Part shown: positions 16,390 to 25,628 of the stretch, one piece after another
Position numbering within the stretch: the first letter of the stretch is position 1
Layout: every line of letters starts with the position of its first letter
Virus record (IMG/VR): IMGVR_UViG_3300009182_005502
Span: 1 to 54,686 of that record
Reading direction: 5' to 3' (one strand)
Length of the DNA: 54,686 nucleotides
DNA from: a virus
The notes under the pieces: generated by a model
What the model was told of the DNA's origin: nothing
Databases searched by the model: none
The model's input: only the letters and a program-made list of their open reading frames with translations
Position numbers and translations under genes: made by a program

Positions 16390-17194
16390 AATCCAGCCAT
16401 TCTTTAAAGCGCCAGCCTGTACCCTTAGAGGTATCTCCTCCTACAAAGTGTCTTGCTATAACTTTATCTTTTGTCGTTCTAATAATATCGTACGTATCGG
16501 GTACTCCGTTGTTACCTGTTTCTTCAACAAGATGAGTTACATTCCATTCAACTGGTAATATTTCGGTATTATCCATAATTTCGTCTAACTCAAAGATAGT
16601 ATTTTCCTTTCTTGTATGGAACCCGTAATTTGGTAAATCAAAATATGGGACCCAGCTATGAGCGGGTAAACCTACACAATGATAATAGGCATCCTGATCG
16701 TGATCATAAAGAGGGTGATACCCGTTAAAGTTTTCTTTCCAAACAGGGAAGCTTCTAAGTTTCTCATATCTTTCCTTTGAAAGAATTGCGTTAATTAGCT
16801 TCTTTGTATAATCGTTAATCTTTAACGAAAATAAACCTGTATTGTGAGAATTGCCTGAATCAATTGCGTAGGTAAAACTCTTATTTGTAATAAGAGGTTG
16901 ATCTAGCTTAGCAATAAAAACGTCGCAATCAGTATACGTAACTATATCCCCGTCTTTAAGTTTACCTGCCTTAATACCTTCATTAATAAGCCACCAACGG
17001 GAGAACCTCTTATCGTTACTAAGATCGTGCGGTATAACAATAGGTTGAGGAACTGAAGAGGTCTTAGGTGTTACTTCGATAAATTTAAAATCGTGAAGCT
17101 TACAATATTCTCGAATTCTGGGTGCATTATATGTTTCATAGAGATACTGTCTGTTATCAGGGTACTCTGCTAGTGTAATAAAATATTTGTTCAT
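16373..17194 (-). CDS. GT-A-type glycosyltransferase (GT34-like)
   Basis: The 273-residue protein has VTYTDCDVFI, a DxD-type metal site, then HNTGLFSLKI and DHDQDAYYH, the order seen in galactosyl/mannosyl transferases of the GT34 type. N-terminal and C-terminal regions carry no signal peptide or membrane helix, so it should act in the host cytoplasm. The ATG overlaps the end of the exostosin-like gene by four bases. Confidence 0.7.
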   Translation of the reverse strand: MNKYFITLAEYPDNRQYLYETYNAPRIREYCKLHDFKFIEVTPKTSSVPQPIVIPHDLSNDKRFSRWWLINEGIKAGKLKDGDIVTYTDCDVFIAKLDQPLITNKSFTYAIDSGNSHNTGLFSLKINDYTKKLINAILSKERYEKLRSFPVWKENFNGYHPLYDHDQDAYYHCVGLPAHSWVPYFDLPNYGFHTRKENTIFELDEIMDNTEILPVEWNVTHLVEETGNNGVPDTYDIIRTTKDKVIARHFVGGDTSKGTGWRFKEWLDYVNTK

Positions 17195-17979
17195 AATGTT
17201 TGTTTAATAAGATCTCTATAAAAGCCAAATTCTGATTTAGATTTGTTTTTTTGCTGAAGATCACTATATTTACTCAACATATCAATATTATACAAGTCTT
17301 CCCATTTATCAATAAACAAAATTGGACAATCTTTAAAAAAAATCATCGGTACACTTTTTAAAACAATAGGTACTGTACCCACGTAAATTGATTCCCATAT
17401 TCGATGACAATCTATACTATTACCGGGCGGGGAAACAACAAAATTAAATGTTGCTAATGTTTCAAGATAATTTCGATAATTCTTCTTATCTTTTTCAACA
17501 TAGAGACCTTTAACATCCTTTAAGATATTATTAACACCTTGTCTTTGATTGAGATTTGTTCCTTGATCGAAATTAGAATATATTAGCCCTGTTTTTTTAT
17601 TTTCATTATTAGCTATATCAAGTACAGCTTGCTTATTACCGTGAGGCCAGCATTCATTAGCAATACCAATTGGTATTGTTTGTAGCTTGTCATGTATAAT
17701 GTGACAATTCATTCCAAACCAGCGTTTTAGAAAACGATTATTTAATATCGGTGTACATGATTCATTAATAGGTGCATCAGCATCATGTGTTATTAACACA
17801 AAATCGTAATTTATATGTGGTAAATAACGGTGTTGAAATTCTTGTATATAATCTGTCTTAACAAAAAATATATTTTTTTCAGGAGTAATTTGAATACCGG
17901 AATTACGTCTTTCACTCATACAATTATGAGCTAAGGATATAAATTTGTCTGGAGTAATAATATCGTCAACAATTAACAT
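17191..17979 (-). CDS. exostosin-like glycosyltransferase
   Basis: The 262-residue protein has the exostosin-type C-terminal block: FNFVVSPPGNSIDCHRIWES followed by GTVPIVLKSVPMIFFKDCPILFI. The first part binds the nucleotide sugar. A paralogous but divergent protein is at 47503-48369. No membrane segment is visible, unlike eukaryotic exostosins. It overlaps both neighbours by a few bases within the glycan operon. Confidence 0.75.
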   Translation of the reverse strand: MLIVDDIITPDKFISLAHNCMSERRNSGIQITPEKNIFFVKTDYIQEFQHRYLPHINYDFVLITHDADAPINESCTPILNNRFLKRWFGMNCHIIHDKLQTIPIGIANECWPHGNKQAVLDIANNENKKTGLIYSNFDQGTNLNQRQGVNNILKDVKGLYVEKDKKNYRNYLETLATFNFVVSPPGNSIDCHRIWESIYVGTVPIVLKSVPMIFFKDCPILFIDKWEDLYNIDMLSKYSDLQQKNKSKSEFGFYRDLIKQTL

Positions 17980-18886
17980 TATCTAAGAAAGGTATGATAG
18001 CTTTTTTGTTATGCATATGCAAATTAAAGATGGGTATTTGAGTGTTAGTTGCATTAACAATAACATACGGTTTTTTATTTACAAGAGTAGGAGTAATTTG
18101 TTTATTAATAATTTGCTCTCCTACAAAATGTCTCTGCTCAAAGTAACCTGCAGGATGACCTTGATTGGTACCAAAAAAATACATACCGTAAGGATTAGGA
18201 TCTATAACTGTCTGTAACTTATCAAAATTTTCTGAATACGTACCACTAGGTACGCACGGTAGCATTTTAAAATTTTTCTTATTACGGTAAATAATATCTA
18301 AGAAAGCCATATCTGTTATCCAGTTTGCAAAATGACCTGTATACGAGCGAAGTTCAGCTTCTCCTTTTAAAAAAAGTTTTTTATGTAAATTAAAAAGTGT
18401 TAAAGCTGCTTGTTTGTCTTTTATAAACATAAAGCAAGGAGCACAAGCATTTGGAGCTTCATTACTATACCCAAACTCTACATCATTAAATATAGAATCT
18501 AATTTTGAGACTGGTTCAAATAAAATATTATCAGCTTCGACATGTAACACATTTTTTAAATCATTTTTAATAACACAAATTAATAATAAAATAACTCTTA
18601 TTGTTGTATTAAACCAGAACGGGTCGTTCATATAACGGCTCCATTTTTTATTTAAAATATCAATAATTTCTTTATACTCTTCAGTATCTTTAATTGTATC
18701 TACATTAATACAGGTATCATCAAAACAGTATTTACTTTGAGTAATAAAAAAAGAATTATCTGTTAATTTTTTATTATGCTTATATGTAGCTACGTAGTAA
18801 TCCGGTAAATTAGTATACGTATAAGGATTAACAGCTGCTTCCCTATAAAAATTATTATCTAAAAAAACGTATAAAAGATTATTCAT
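17966..18886 (-). CDS. putative GT-A glycosyltransferase
   Basis: The 306-residue protein has NVLHVEADNILF, a metal-site-like ExD at the end of a hydrophobic strand, then ACAPCFMFIK and ITDMAFLDIIY, typical of GT-A transferases without a close named family. It overlaps the next gene by 14 bases and the previous one by 8. Its context in the cluster is the main support. Substrate unknown. Confidence 0.6.
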   Translation of the reverse strand: MNNLLYVFLDNNFYREAAVNPYTYTNLPDYYVATYKHNKKLTDNSFFITQSKYCFDDTCINVDTIKDTEEYKEIIDILNKKWSRYMNDPFWFNTTIRVILLLICVIKNDLKNVLHVEADNILFEPVSKLDSIFNDVEFGYSNEAPNACAPCFMFIKDKQAALTLFNLHKKLFLKGEAELRSYTGHFANWITDMAFLDIIYRNKKNFKMLPCVPSGTYSENFDKLQTVIDPNPYGMYFFGTNQGHPAGYFEQRHFVGEQIINKQITPTLVNKKPYVIVNATNTQIPIFNLHMHNKKAIIPFLDNVNC

Positions 18887-19682
18887 ATTTACTAACTACA
18901 AACTCCTTTAACCCTTTTTTCTTATCAAACTGATGTATTATTACAAACGGGTTGCTTGTGTACGGGTTATATATAATATTATCTTTTACCCATAAAGAGA
19001 GATCTTGTATTTCATCTTCCTGAGAAAGATGCACAATAAAATCATTACCGTGTGGTAGTAATTTAAAATCTAATTCTTTTGTAATATAAGTAAAGTGATT
19101 TAAGATTACTTGATCATAGGCAAAATAATTCTGACGAGCTAAAACAATTGCTAATTCTTTTGCAACCTTTTTTTGATATTCAATAAGGCTTTCAATAGGG
19201 CCAATAGTTACTCCACAATTAAGAATCTTTTTATCCTTTACCTGATTAAAAGTAGAAGCGTAACCCTGATTATACCAAATACTGTTTGTTTGACAATCTC
19301 TATAGTAATGTCTTTCTTCTCCTAGAACTAATTCATTCTCTGTATAATTTTTTTTGTATACAATAAAAGGATCGTCTTGAAAAATTACATCAACATCGGT
19401 TAATAATGTTTTAGTATATTTTTTATCTTTATTAAGCTCTTTTAAATACAAATAAAAGAGAATAGGTTTAAGATTATAAGGTGTAAGGCTTGCAACATTA
19501 TACTTTTTTGCTAACTCACTAAAATTAACAATATGTAATTTATTAGAAGTAATAGGTATCTGCTCAGATGTAAGATCTGTTATTAAAAATAAATCTGCAT
19601 CAACCTTATCTATAAAACTCTTTAAATATGGCTTAAGATAGGTATATGGAAAATTAAGTGATAGGGCAATTGCAGCGTTCAT
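18879..19682 (-). CDS. putative GT-A glycosyltransferase (nucleotide-diphospho-sugar transferase-like)
   Basis: The 267-residue protein contains KTLLTDVDVIFQDDPF, a clear DxD site in the position used by nucleotide-diphospho-sugar transferases, followed by NCGVTIG and the AYDQVILNHF helix that matches the DQ..N motif of that family. It is coupled to both neighbours by short overlaps (4 and 8 bases). Substrate unknown. Confidence 0.7.
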   Translation of the reverse strand: MNAAIALSLNFPYTYLKPYLKSFIDKVDADLFLITDLTSEQIPITSNKLHIVNFSELAKKYNVASLTPYNLKPILFYLYLKELNKDKKYTKTLLTDVDVIFQDDPFIVYKKNYTENELVLGEERHYYRDCQTNSIWYNQGYASTFNQVKDKKILNCGVTIGPIESLIEYQKKVAKELAIVLARQNYFAYDQVILNHFTYITKELDFKLLPHGNDFIVHLSQEDEIQDLSLWVKDNIIYNPYTSNPFVIIHQFDKKKGLKEFVVSKYE

Positions 19683-20482
19683 AGTTTAAAATACTGTTTT
19701 TCGTACTCATCTTCATTAGGTAAAGGCATGTACCATAATATATTATTATGTGTTGGTCTTTTTAGCAATATATTTTGTACATAAGGAAACCATCTTTGAG
19801 GTAAATTATCAGAATCTTCAATAAAATTTTTTTCATTATATGTATTACCAGGCTCTCCTTCCATTGACGTACTTTCATGATCTAAGTGAAAAATAACACC
19901 TGGAGGTTTATTAAGGGTTAAACATTTACCATATAAGTGACATTTTGCATAAAAATATGTATCCCAATAAGCTCTACTTAAAAGCATAGGCTTAAATTTA
20001 TCACTATTAAGTAGCCACCAGTTGTTTTTAATTGCAAAACCATCGAATCCGTGAACACTTAATGACTCAGGCACCGGATTTTTATCGTCAAGGGAATCAA
20101 GTTTAGTAAAATGTAATTTACTTGCTACTAAACTATCATATTTGTTGTTACTTAATATTGACTTAATATATCTATCGGATACGATAATATCGTTATTAAT
20201 AAATAAAAAATAATCTGTTTTTACAACTGCTAAAATATCAAATATTTCATTTACGAACGGTATTTTTTTATCGGTAATATCTTTTGGTATATTTTTAAGA
20301 CTGTGTAAATTAACAAATTTGTCTAAAGTAGCAAAAGTTTCATCTTCAAACGTTACATTAACAAGAAGTATATTATCAGAATAATGTTTTTTTAGTTTGT
20401 GTAGACTTTCAACACACATTTTCTCCCGATTATTAAGATCGGATTCTTTTTTAAAATTGTTAATACCTATCGCAATTTTCAC
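19679..20482 (-). CDS. GT2-like glycosyltransferase
   Basis: The 267-residue GT-A protein has an MKIAIGINNF opening strand and FLFINNDIIVSD, where NND replaces the common DxD. A GFDGFAIKN-type acceptor loop and the conserved HLDHEST close to the C-terminus follow. It is coupled to the tandem GT2 pair by a four-base overlap. Acceptor unknown. Confidence 0.7.
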   Translation of the reverse strand: MKIAIGINNFKKESDLNNREKMCVESLHKLKKHYSDNILLVNVTFEDETFATLDKFVNLHSLKNIPKDITDKKIPFVNEIFDILAVVKTDYFLFINNDIIVSDRYIKSILSNNKYDSLVASKLHFTKLDSLDDKNPVPESLSVHGFDGFAIKNNWWLLNSDKFKPMLLSRAYWDTYFYAKCHLYGKCLTLNKPPGVIFHLDHESTSMEGEPGNTYNEKNFIEDSDNLPQRWFPYVQNILLKRPTHNNILWYMPLPNEDEYEKQYFKL

Positions 20483-21258
20483 GGCTTTCTTAATTTTAAC
20501 ACTTTAAGTACAGTATCTCTACTAACATCCGGTATTTCATTTACCATTAACCCGTGCTTATTAACAAATAGTTTCCACTGTTCTTGTATTCTCTGCTCTC
20601 TGGATCCATCAGGTCTATCGGTCTGTAGGCGACTAACAGCATTAGGATTATTACATATTAACTCGTCGGAATTGGTGATATCAGCAAACCACCAAAAAGG
20701 TGCAGCGTAGTTAGAACAAGATTCTCTATACGCTAGATCAATATCAAAAGGATCTCTAAATTGAGTATCGTATAAACCAGTTTGTTTAAAAGCAGTATAA
20801 TGATGATATGTAAACTCGTTACACATATTTTTATAAAACGACACACTTATATTCTTACTATATTCAACAGTAAGTCGAGGGGTTCTACTACCAGGGGTTC
20901 CTGATTCCCAAGAAGTGCTAACATAGGAAAAATATTTTAAACCAGATGCTTTAGATGCTTGTATATATTTGTCAAATATATTTACATCTTTAATAATCAT
21001 ATCATCTTCAATAAGAAAAATATGTTCACACCCTCTATTCATTAAAAAGTTAACAGCATCATTTCTACAAAATGCAGGGTAGTAATTTTTACTGTGTTGA
21101 ATCCAGTTACACGGTTCGTAGGGATGTTTATATCTATCACCTCCATTTACTACAACAACATCATTAACCTTATCAAAAGGTAGCGACTCATAAAGACTAT
21201 TAAAATAGTTTTCTGAATTATAGGTAATGATTCCAACTCCGATTTTATTTGTTTCCAT
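20479..21258 (-). CDS. GT2-family glycosyltransferase, tandem copy B
   Basis: The 259-residue protein opens KIGVGIITYNSENY and has HIFLIEDDMIIKD for the metal site, then LTVEYSKNISVSFYKNM and PFWWFADI. The same landmarks in the same order occur in the next gene (EYIFLLEDDIIIKD, VEYSKDIAVCFYPNV, PFRWFADI), so the two are a tandem duplication. I start at ATG 21258, 14 bases inside the upstream gene; a longer frame would overlap it by 89. Confidence 0.8.
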   Translation of the reverse strand: METNKIGVGIITYNSENYFNSLYESLPFDKVNDVVVVNGGDRYKHPYEPCNWIQHSKNYYPAFCRNDAVNFLMNRGCEHIFLIEDDMIIKDVNIFDKYIQASKASGLKYFSYVSTSWESGTPGSRTPRLTVEYSKNISVSFYKNMCNEFTYHHYTAFKQTGLYDTQFRDPFDIDLAYRESCSNYAAPFWWFADITNSDELICNNPNAVSRLQTDRPDGSREQRIQEQWKLFVNKHGLMVNEIPDVSRDTVLKVLKLRKP

Positions 21259-22054
21259 ACGTTTTTTTAATTTGTTTAATTTTACTAATAGTTTCTTCTC
21301 TTGAAGGTATAAGCTGATAGGGGCTAGTAACATCTATTTTAGATTTTTCTGCAAACCTTGCTACTGCTTTTCGAAAATTATCTATCCATTTTTCATCTCG
21401 TCTTATCTCACTACCCGAGTGATTTTTATCTAGTTCTTCAATGTACTTGCTACTATCTGCAATATCCGCAAACCATCTAAAAGGTGTTGTCATATCTGCC
21501 TGAGCTATAAAGAAAGTATGATCAACGTGTTCCATAGCGTTATAGTACTCTTCATCCATTAACCCTACAGCGTCTAAGCACTTTTTTGTATAAAAACTAA
21601 ATGCACCGTAAACGTTTGGATAAAAACAAACAGCTATATCTTTACTATATTCTACCCTTAATTTAATAGCAGGAGATCTATCAGGATTGTAATTGTCATT
21701 ACCGTGAAACGCAAAATTTAAATGCTGAATACCTGATATCTTAGAAGCTTCTATATACTTGTTAAATACATCATTATCTTTAATAATAATATCATCTTCT
21801 AGTAAGAAGATATATTCACAATTTTTTTCTAAAAGGTTAATTATTGCTAAATTTTTAGCTCTACCAACACCAATTTTACCACCTGTCTGTCTTATATAAT
21901 TTACCTTGGGATGAGCAGCAAAAGTAGGCTTATTACCGTCATCTATGATTATTAATTCATCAATATTTGATTCTTTTTTATTAATAGTGTCGAGTAATCG
22001 TTTAATATACTCAGGTCTATCACAAGTTATAATCGCTACACCTATTTTACTCAT
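21245..22054 (-). CDS. GT2-family glycosyltransferase, tandem copy A
   Basis: The 269-residue GT-A protein has IGVAIITCDRPEYIKRLLDT, the usual GT2 start, IIDDGN for the first acid, FLLEDDIIIKD for the metal site and FRWFADI near the acceptor loop. It begins eight bases inside the gp47 gene, so the glycan operon is translationally coupled to recombination genes. It is the paralog of the following gene. Confidence 0.85.
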   Translation of the reverse strand: MSKIGVAIITCDRPEYIKRLLDTINKKESNIDELIIIDDGNKPTFAAHPKVNYIRQTGGKIGVGRAKNLAIINLLEKNCEYIFLLEDDIIIKDNDVFNKYIEASKISGIQHLNFAFHGNDNYNPDRSPAIKLRVEYSKDIAVCFYPNVYGAFSFYTKKCLDAVGLMDEEYYNAMEHVDHTFFIAQADMTTPFRWFADIADSSKYIEELDKNHSGSEIRRDEKWIDNFRKAVARFAEKSKIDVTSPYQLIPSREETISKIKQIKKTYGNK

Positions 22055-23108
22055 TTGTTGTTAAAGATAGTTTATAAAGATCTAAACATTTATCGAGTAT
22101 ATCTTTTTTGTTTACTTCTGTTTCGAGTAGTTCTACAAATTCGTGTAATGCAGTCTCGACATCAATACTAAAATTTTCTGCATCTGTAGCAGATAGCTGA
22201 ACATTTTCAAAAATATTAAAATCTGTTCTAATATGTAAAGGTTTATACTGATTAAATTTTGATATCATTAAATCTAACGCCTGTGGTTTAATATTCTTAT
22301 CAATACATAGGCTAATAAAATTATTTGATATGGTTGAAGATATATCTTCAAGCTTAATATTACCTTCAATAAGATCTGATATCTTAACTTTTTTATGTTT
22401 TGGTGTAACAGTATTTTCTATAAGCTCAACTTCAAATGTATCGGTATTTAAAATTGTTACACCTTTTGCATGATCTCTATCTCCAAAATCTAACTCGTAA
22501 GGTGAACCTAGATAAAGGATACTACCTCCTTCAGGATATGTTCTGTGCTCTCTATAATGAAAATGACCGGAAATAACAAACTTACTTTTATCTAATAACT
22601 GAATTGTTTTAATTCCGTGATCACAAATCTTATGTTGATTCATTCTAAAATGAGTAATTTCAAAATGACCTACAACTATATCACTTTTAGGTATTTTATC
22701 TATTGTTACTCCCCATGGACAAAATGTCCAAGTTTTTCCATTAATAATACACGTTCTTAATTCTTGAAAGATAGTTATATTTTTATAACCGTTTAAAATA
22801 GATATAGAATTAATATCTGATTTATCCTTATAGTAACAGTCATGATTACCTGTTATAGCTACAATATTATAATTCTTAAGTATATCAAAGAATTTATGTG
22901 CAGCATGAATTGTATTAACACCTATTTCGTGTCTATTGTGAAATATATCACCAGCAATAACTATATCTTTAATATTTTTATCCTTTAAGCTACTGTCAAG
23001 CCAGTAAGCAAATTTTATAGCAATGTCATGCCAAGTAGCAGAATTTTGATGTACACCTAAATGTATATCACTAATAAAAGCTACTTTATTACTATTAAAA
23101 TTAAGCAT
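22047..23108 (-). CDS. 47: recombination nuclease subunit (T4 gp47, SbcD/Mre11-like)
   Basis: The 353-residue metallophosphoesterase has the five ordered motifs: FISDIHLG (Asp14, His16), AGDIFHNRH (52-60), TGNHDCYY (86-93), VGHFEITHF and SGHFHYREH. It pairs with gp46 as the exonuclease/endonuclease subunit. The start lies eight bases inside the gp55 gene, as ATGCTTAATTT directly after GAAG. T4 gp47 is 339 residues. The partner gp46 gene lies 13 kb away behind the glycan block. Confidence 0.95.
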   Translation of the reverse strand: MLNFNSNKVAFISDIHLGVHQNSATWHDIAIKFAYWLDSSLKDKNIKDIVIAGDIFHNRHEIGVNTIHAAHKFFDILKNYNIVAITGNHDCYYKDKSDINSISILNGYKNITIFQELRTCIINGKTWTFCPWGVTIDKIPKSDIVVGHFEITHFRMNQHKICDHGIKTIQLLDKSKFVISGHFHYREHRTYPEGGSILYLGSPYELDFGDRDHAKGVTILNTDTFEVELIENTVTPKHKKVKISDLIEGNIKLEDISSTISNNFISLCIDKNIKPQALDLMISKFNQYKPLHIRTDFNIFENVQLSATDAENFSIDVETALHEFVELLETEVNKKDILDKCLDLYKLSLTTNE

Positions 23109-23670
23109 CTTCTGTAGTAGGAGTTACTGCGCTTTCATCATAATACGAACTATTACTATCATCTTCTAGGTGAGAGTTCTTTTGATAAGGTATTTGACCT
23201 GATTCTGCCAAAAGCCCGTACACCTCATCTTGATATCTATGAATTGTATCGTGTTCCTTTTTCTCTTTTTTAATTCTATTTTGAAAAGCTCTATAAGCTA
23301 CTTTTGTAAAGTACGAAAAAGGATTATATCCTCTATCACACTTAAACCTCTTACGCGTTAAAGCAGTAATCATTTTAATAATAGCATCTCCGATCATTTC
23401 CTGCTTATAACTATAGTTAATAAAATTCTGTGCGTAACCTAGACGAGTACCTATTTTTTGAATCATGTCAGCAAGTTCATTATTAAGATCCCCTGTTTCG
23501 TAGTACTTCTTAATACATACTTCCATATAGATAGGATCAACATAGTTAGGCTTTAATTCTTCTTTTGTACGTCGTACTCTTTTTTTAGATCTTTGCTTCG
23601 GTAGAGCTTCATCTAAGACAGCGGATAAATCATCCATGTAAAATTCGTCTTTGTTTGTTTTTTTGGCCAT
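23101..23670 (-). CDS. 55: late-transcription sigma factor (T4 gp55-like)
   Basis: The 189-residue protein has the gp55/sigma-2-like block between residues 88 and 140: QEMIGDAIIKMI, then GYNPFSYFTKVAYRAFQNRIKKEKKEHD. This binds RNA polymerase core and recognises the T4-type TATAAATA element. The N-terminus is basic and disordered, and the C-terminus is acidic. It is upstream of gp47 with an eight-base overlap. A TTGATT-16-TAATAT promoter lies 12 bases in front. TAAATA elements before several genes in this window are its expected targets. Partners gp33 and gp45 are not visible here. Confidence 0.93.
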   Translation of the reverse strand: MAKKTNKDEFYMDDLSAVLDEALPKQRSKKRVRRTKEELKPNYVDPIYMEVCIKKYYETGDLNNELADMIQKIGTRLGYAQNFINYSYKQEMIGDAIIKMITALTRKRFKCDRGYNPFSYFTKVAYRAFQNRIKKEKKEHDTIHRYQDEVYGLLAESGQIPYQKNSHLEDDSNSSYYDESAVTPTTEDA

Positions 23671-23682
23671 AAAGTAATAGTT

Positions 23683-23710
23683 ATATTAACTCATTTTATA
23701 ATAAAATCAA
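23683..23710 (-). promoter_or_regulatory. sigma70-type promoter of gene 55
   Basis: TTGATT (23710-23705), 16-base spacer, TAATAT (23688-23683), then 12 bases to the ATG. The spacing repeats the pattern seen at other promoters in the window. Confidence 0.45.
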
Positions 23711-25155
23711 CCCTCATTAATATTAATGATTTCATGTTCAATACTCTCACTACCATATAGTTCTAAACGCTCTTCTAAGTGGGCACTACCGTAGCGTAGG
23801 CAATCCCCTATATCAAAAATAACAGCTTGTTTTTTAGAAGCGTGCAAACGTAAACTTCTACCGATAGATTGAATAATTTTAATCTTAGCTTTACCAATAG
23901 CAGCAAAAACTATATAATGTAAGTTTTTAATATTAATACCAGTACTAAATATTTTTGATATTGCCACACAGACTACATTATCTGTTGTTTCCATAAGTTG
24001 ACGTATTTTTTCTCTTTCCTCAACTTCAACATCTCCGTGCACAAAATATACTTGTTTGTCTGTTTGTTCAGATAGTACACGAAGAAGCTCCTCACCGTGA
24101 GCTATTCTATCTACCATAATGAGAATGTTATTACTAACACCTTTTATAAGCTTAGATATAATACTGTTTCTAAATTTATTAGTTTGTAAAAATTGTATTT
24201 CCTCTTCGTAACCTGCTGTAGGAGAAGCCATAGATGGTTTAGTAAATTTAGGTAAGTTGTTATACTCTATCTTTAAAACTTTAACTAATACATCTGTAAT
24301 ATATTTTTGCTCTCTAAGGTCAATTGATTTTTTAGCATATATAACTGGTCCTATAAGACCTATTATATTCCAACGATCAATTAAAGTATCAGGTAGGGTA
24401 CCTGTTAAGCCGTAAGTATAGATTGCAGGTATCTTGCTAATAATTTTATTAATTTTGTTACCTGATTTTAATTTATGTACTTCGTCAACTATAAGAACTT
24501 CAATATCATTTAAGATAGAGAGGTCTTGTTTTTTAGATAGTAAAATCTGAGCGTTAGCTACAATAATATTAGCATTTTTATCAGGTTCATATGAACCTGT
24601 CCATTTTGTAATTTTACTCGGTTCAATACCGTACTCTAAAAAATCTCCACATGTTTGCTGTACAAGCTGAATATCAGGGACTAATATTAATGTTTTACGA
24701 GACTGATTTTGTTCAATAGCTGAATACAAAGAAGCCATAACAAGTGTCTTTCCTGCTGATGTAGGAAGTATAATAATACCACCTTTTTGAGCTTTAGCGT
24801 AATTAACAGCTGTTTGCTGATAATCTCTCAAAGCAAATTTAAGATTGTGTTCGTAGGGTACTGTAAAATCAGGTTTTTTATTTGCTGCTTTAAATGCATT
24901 AGTAAATTCAAACTCAAGGGAAGGTATACCTTGCTCTTTTAAAAATGTAATAATTTCTGTTAAAAGATTTGGTGCAAACCTACCTTGAGGCGTAATGGCA
25001 TAAACCCGAGTAGGTGGTCTATAACCTACTGAATAATGTCTTTTAAACACCTGATTTTTATCCTCTACAGAAAAATGTTCTCTTATATTCGGTAAATATT
25101 CTGAAACTATAATACCTTTTTTTCTACCTGGGTCATAATCAAATAAAACTTTCAT
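23707..25155 (-). CDS. uvsW: recombination DNA/RNA helicase (T4 UvsW-like)
   Basis: The 482-residue SF2 helicase has a UvsW-type N-terminal domain, Walker A ILPTSAGKT (129-137), LIVDEVHKL (221-229, DEAH-type box), YGLTGTLPD for motif III and QSIGRSLR for motif VI. UvsW unwinds D-loops and R-loops and shuts off origin-dependent replication in T4. Its ATG shares one base with the stop of the UvsY-like gene, in the same arrangement class as the T4 uvsW-uvsY neighbourhood. The full set of motifs suggests an active enzyme. Confidence 0.94.
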   Translation of the reverse strand: MKVLFDYDPGRKKGIIVSEYLPNIREHFSVEDKNQVFKRHYSVGYRPPTRVYAITPQGRFAPNLLTEIITFLKEQGIPSLEFEFTNAFKAANKKPDFTVPYEHNLKFALRDYQQTAVNYAKAQKGGIIILPTSAGKTLVMASLYSAIEQNQSRKTLILVPDIQLVQQTCGDFLEYGIEPSKITKWTGSYEPDKNANIIVANAQILLSKKQDLSILNDIEVLIVDEVHKLKSGNKINKIISKIPAIYTYGLTGTLPDTLIDRWNIIGLIGPVIYAKKSIDLREQKYITDVLVKVLKIEYNNLPKFTKPSMASPTAGYEEEIQFLQTNKFRNSIISKLIKGVSNNILIMVDRIAHGEELLRVLSEQTDKQVYFVHGDVEVEEREKIRQLMETTDNVVCVAISKIFSTGINIKNLHYIVFAAIGKAKIKIIQSIGRSLRLHASKKQAVIFDIGDCLRYGSAHLEERLELYGSESIEHEIININEG

Positions 25156-25580
25156 TACGTTGTTTCAAGCTTTACAATTTCTATTAAATTTTTAATATCA
25201 TAACTTATACTTCTAAAATTTGATTCAATTTTTGAAAGATATTCAACGAGAACTTCATTTTCAGCAATTTGTTCGTCTATTTTTTGTATTACCGGATGAT
25301 TATCTGCAGCCATCTCTCTTGTTCTTATACTAGCCCCTATCGGTAGTTCAGCTTGAATACGATCGGCAATTTTATCCGTAGCTTGTTTACGAAGTTTTTT
25401 AAGTTTTAAGATTTCTTGTTTATGAAACATTAAACGACCTACCCAATAGTGGCGAGTAGAAGGAAGATCCATTTGAATCTGTTTCATATTAAACTCATCT
25501 ACTGTAACATACTTTTTAATCTCTTCGTTATATTTTTCTAAAAGAGATTGTTGTACTGTTTCTTCAGAGTTAGAGTCCAT
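25155..25580 (-). CDS. uvsY: recombination mediator (T4 UvsY-like)
   Basis: The 141-residue helical protein matches UvsY in size (137 in T4) and layout: a short acidic N-terminus, a Tyr/Trp-containing central helix (HYWVGRLMFHKQEILKLKKL) with a strongly basic run, then coiled-coil helices used for hexamer formation. Sequence similarity alone is modest; the position immediately before uvsW makes the call. UvsY loads the UvsX recombinase on gp32-coated DNA. Confidence 0.8.
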   Translation of the reverse strand: MDSNSEETVQQSLLEKYNEEIKKYVTVDEFNMKQIQMDLPSTRHYWVGRLMFHKQEILKLKKLRKQATDKIADRIQAELPIGASIRTREMAADNHPVIQKIDEQIAENEVLVEYLSKIESNFRSISYDIKNLIEIVKLETT

Positions 25581-25586
25581 AAGGTT

Positions 25587-25614
25587 ATTATAACTGATAT
25601 TTGTTAAAAAACAA
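25587..25614 (-). promoter_or_regulatory. sigma70-type promoter of the uvsY-uvsW operon
   Basis: TTGTTT (25614-25609), 16-base spacer, TATAAT (25592-25587), then 6 bases to the uvsY ATG. It lies back-to-back with the late element of the divergent gene at 25629, so early and late transcription diverge from a 48-base intergenic region. Confidence 0.6.
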
Positions 25615-25622
25615 CATAAATA
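25615..25622 (+). promoter_or_regulatory. T4-type late promoter element CATAAATA
   Basis: CATAAATA, followed by AT and six bases in all before the GTG at 25629. It differs from the T4 late consensus TATAAATA at one position. The expected start of transcription falls on the base before the GTG. Confidence 0.6.
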
Positions 25623-25628
25623 ATCAAA

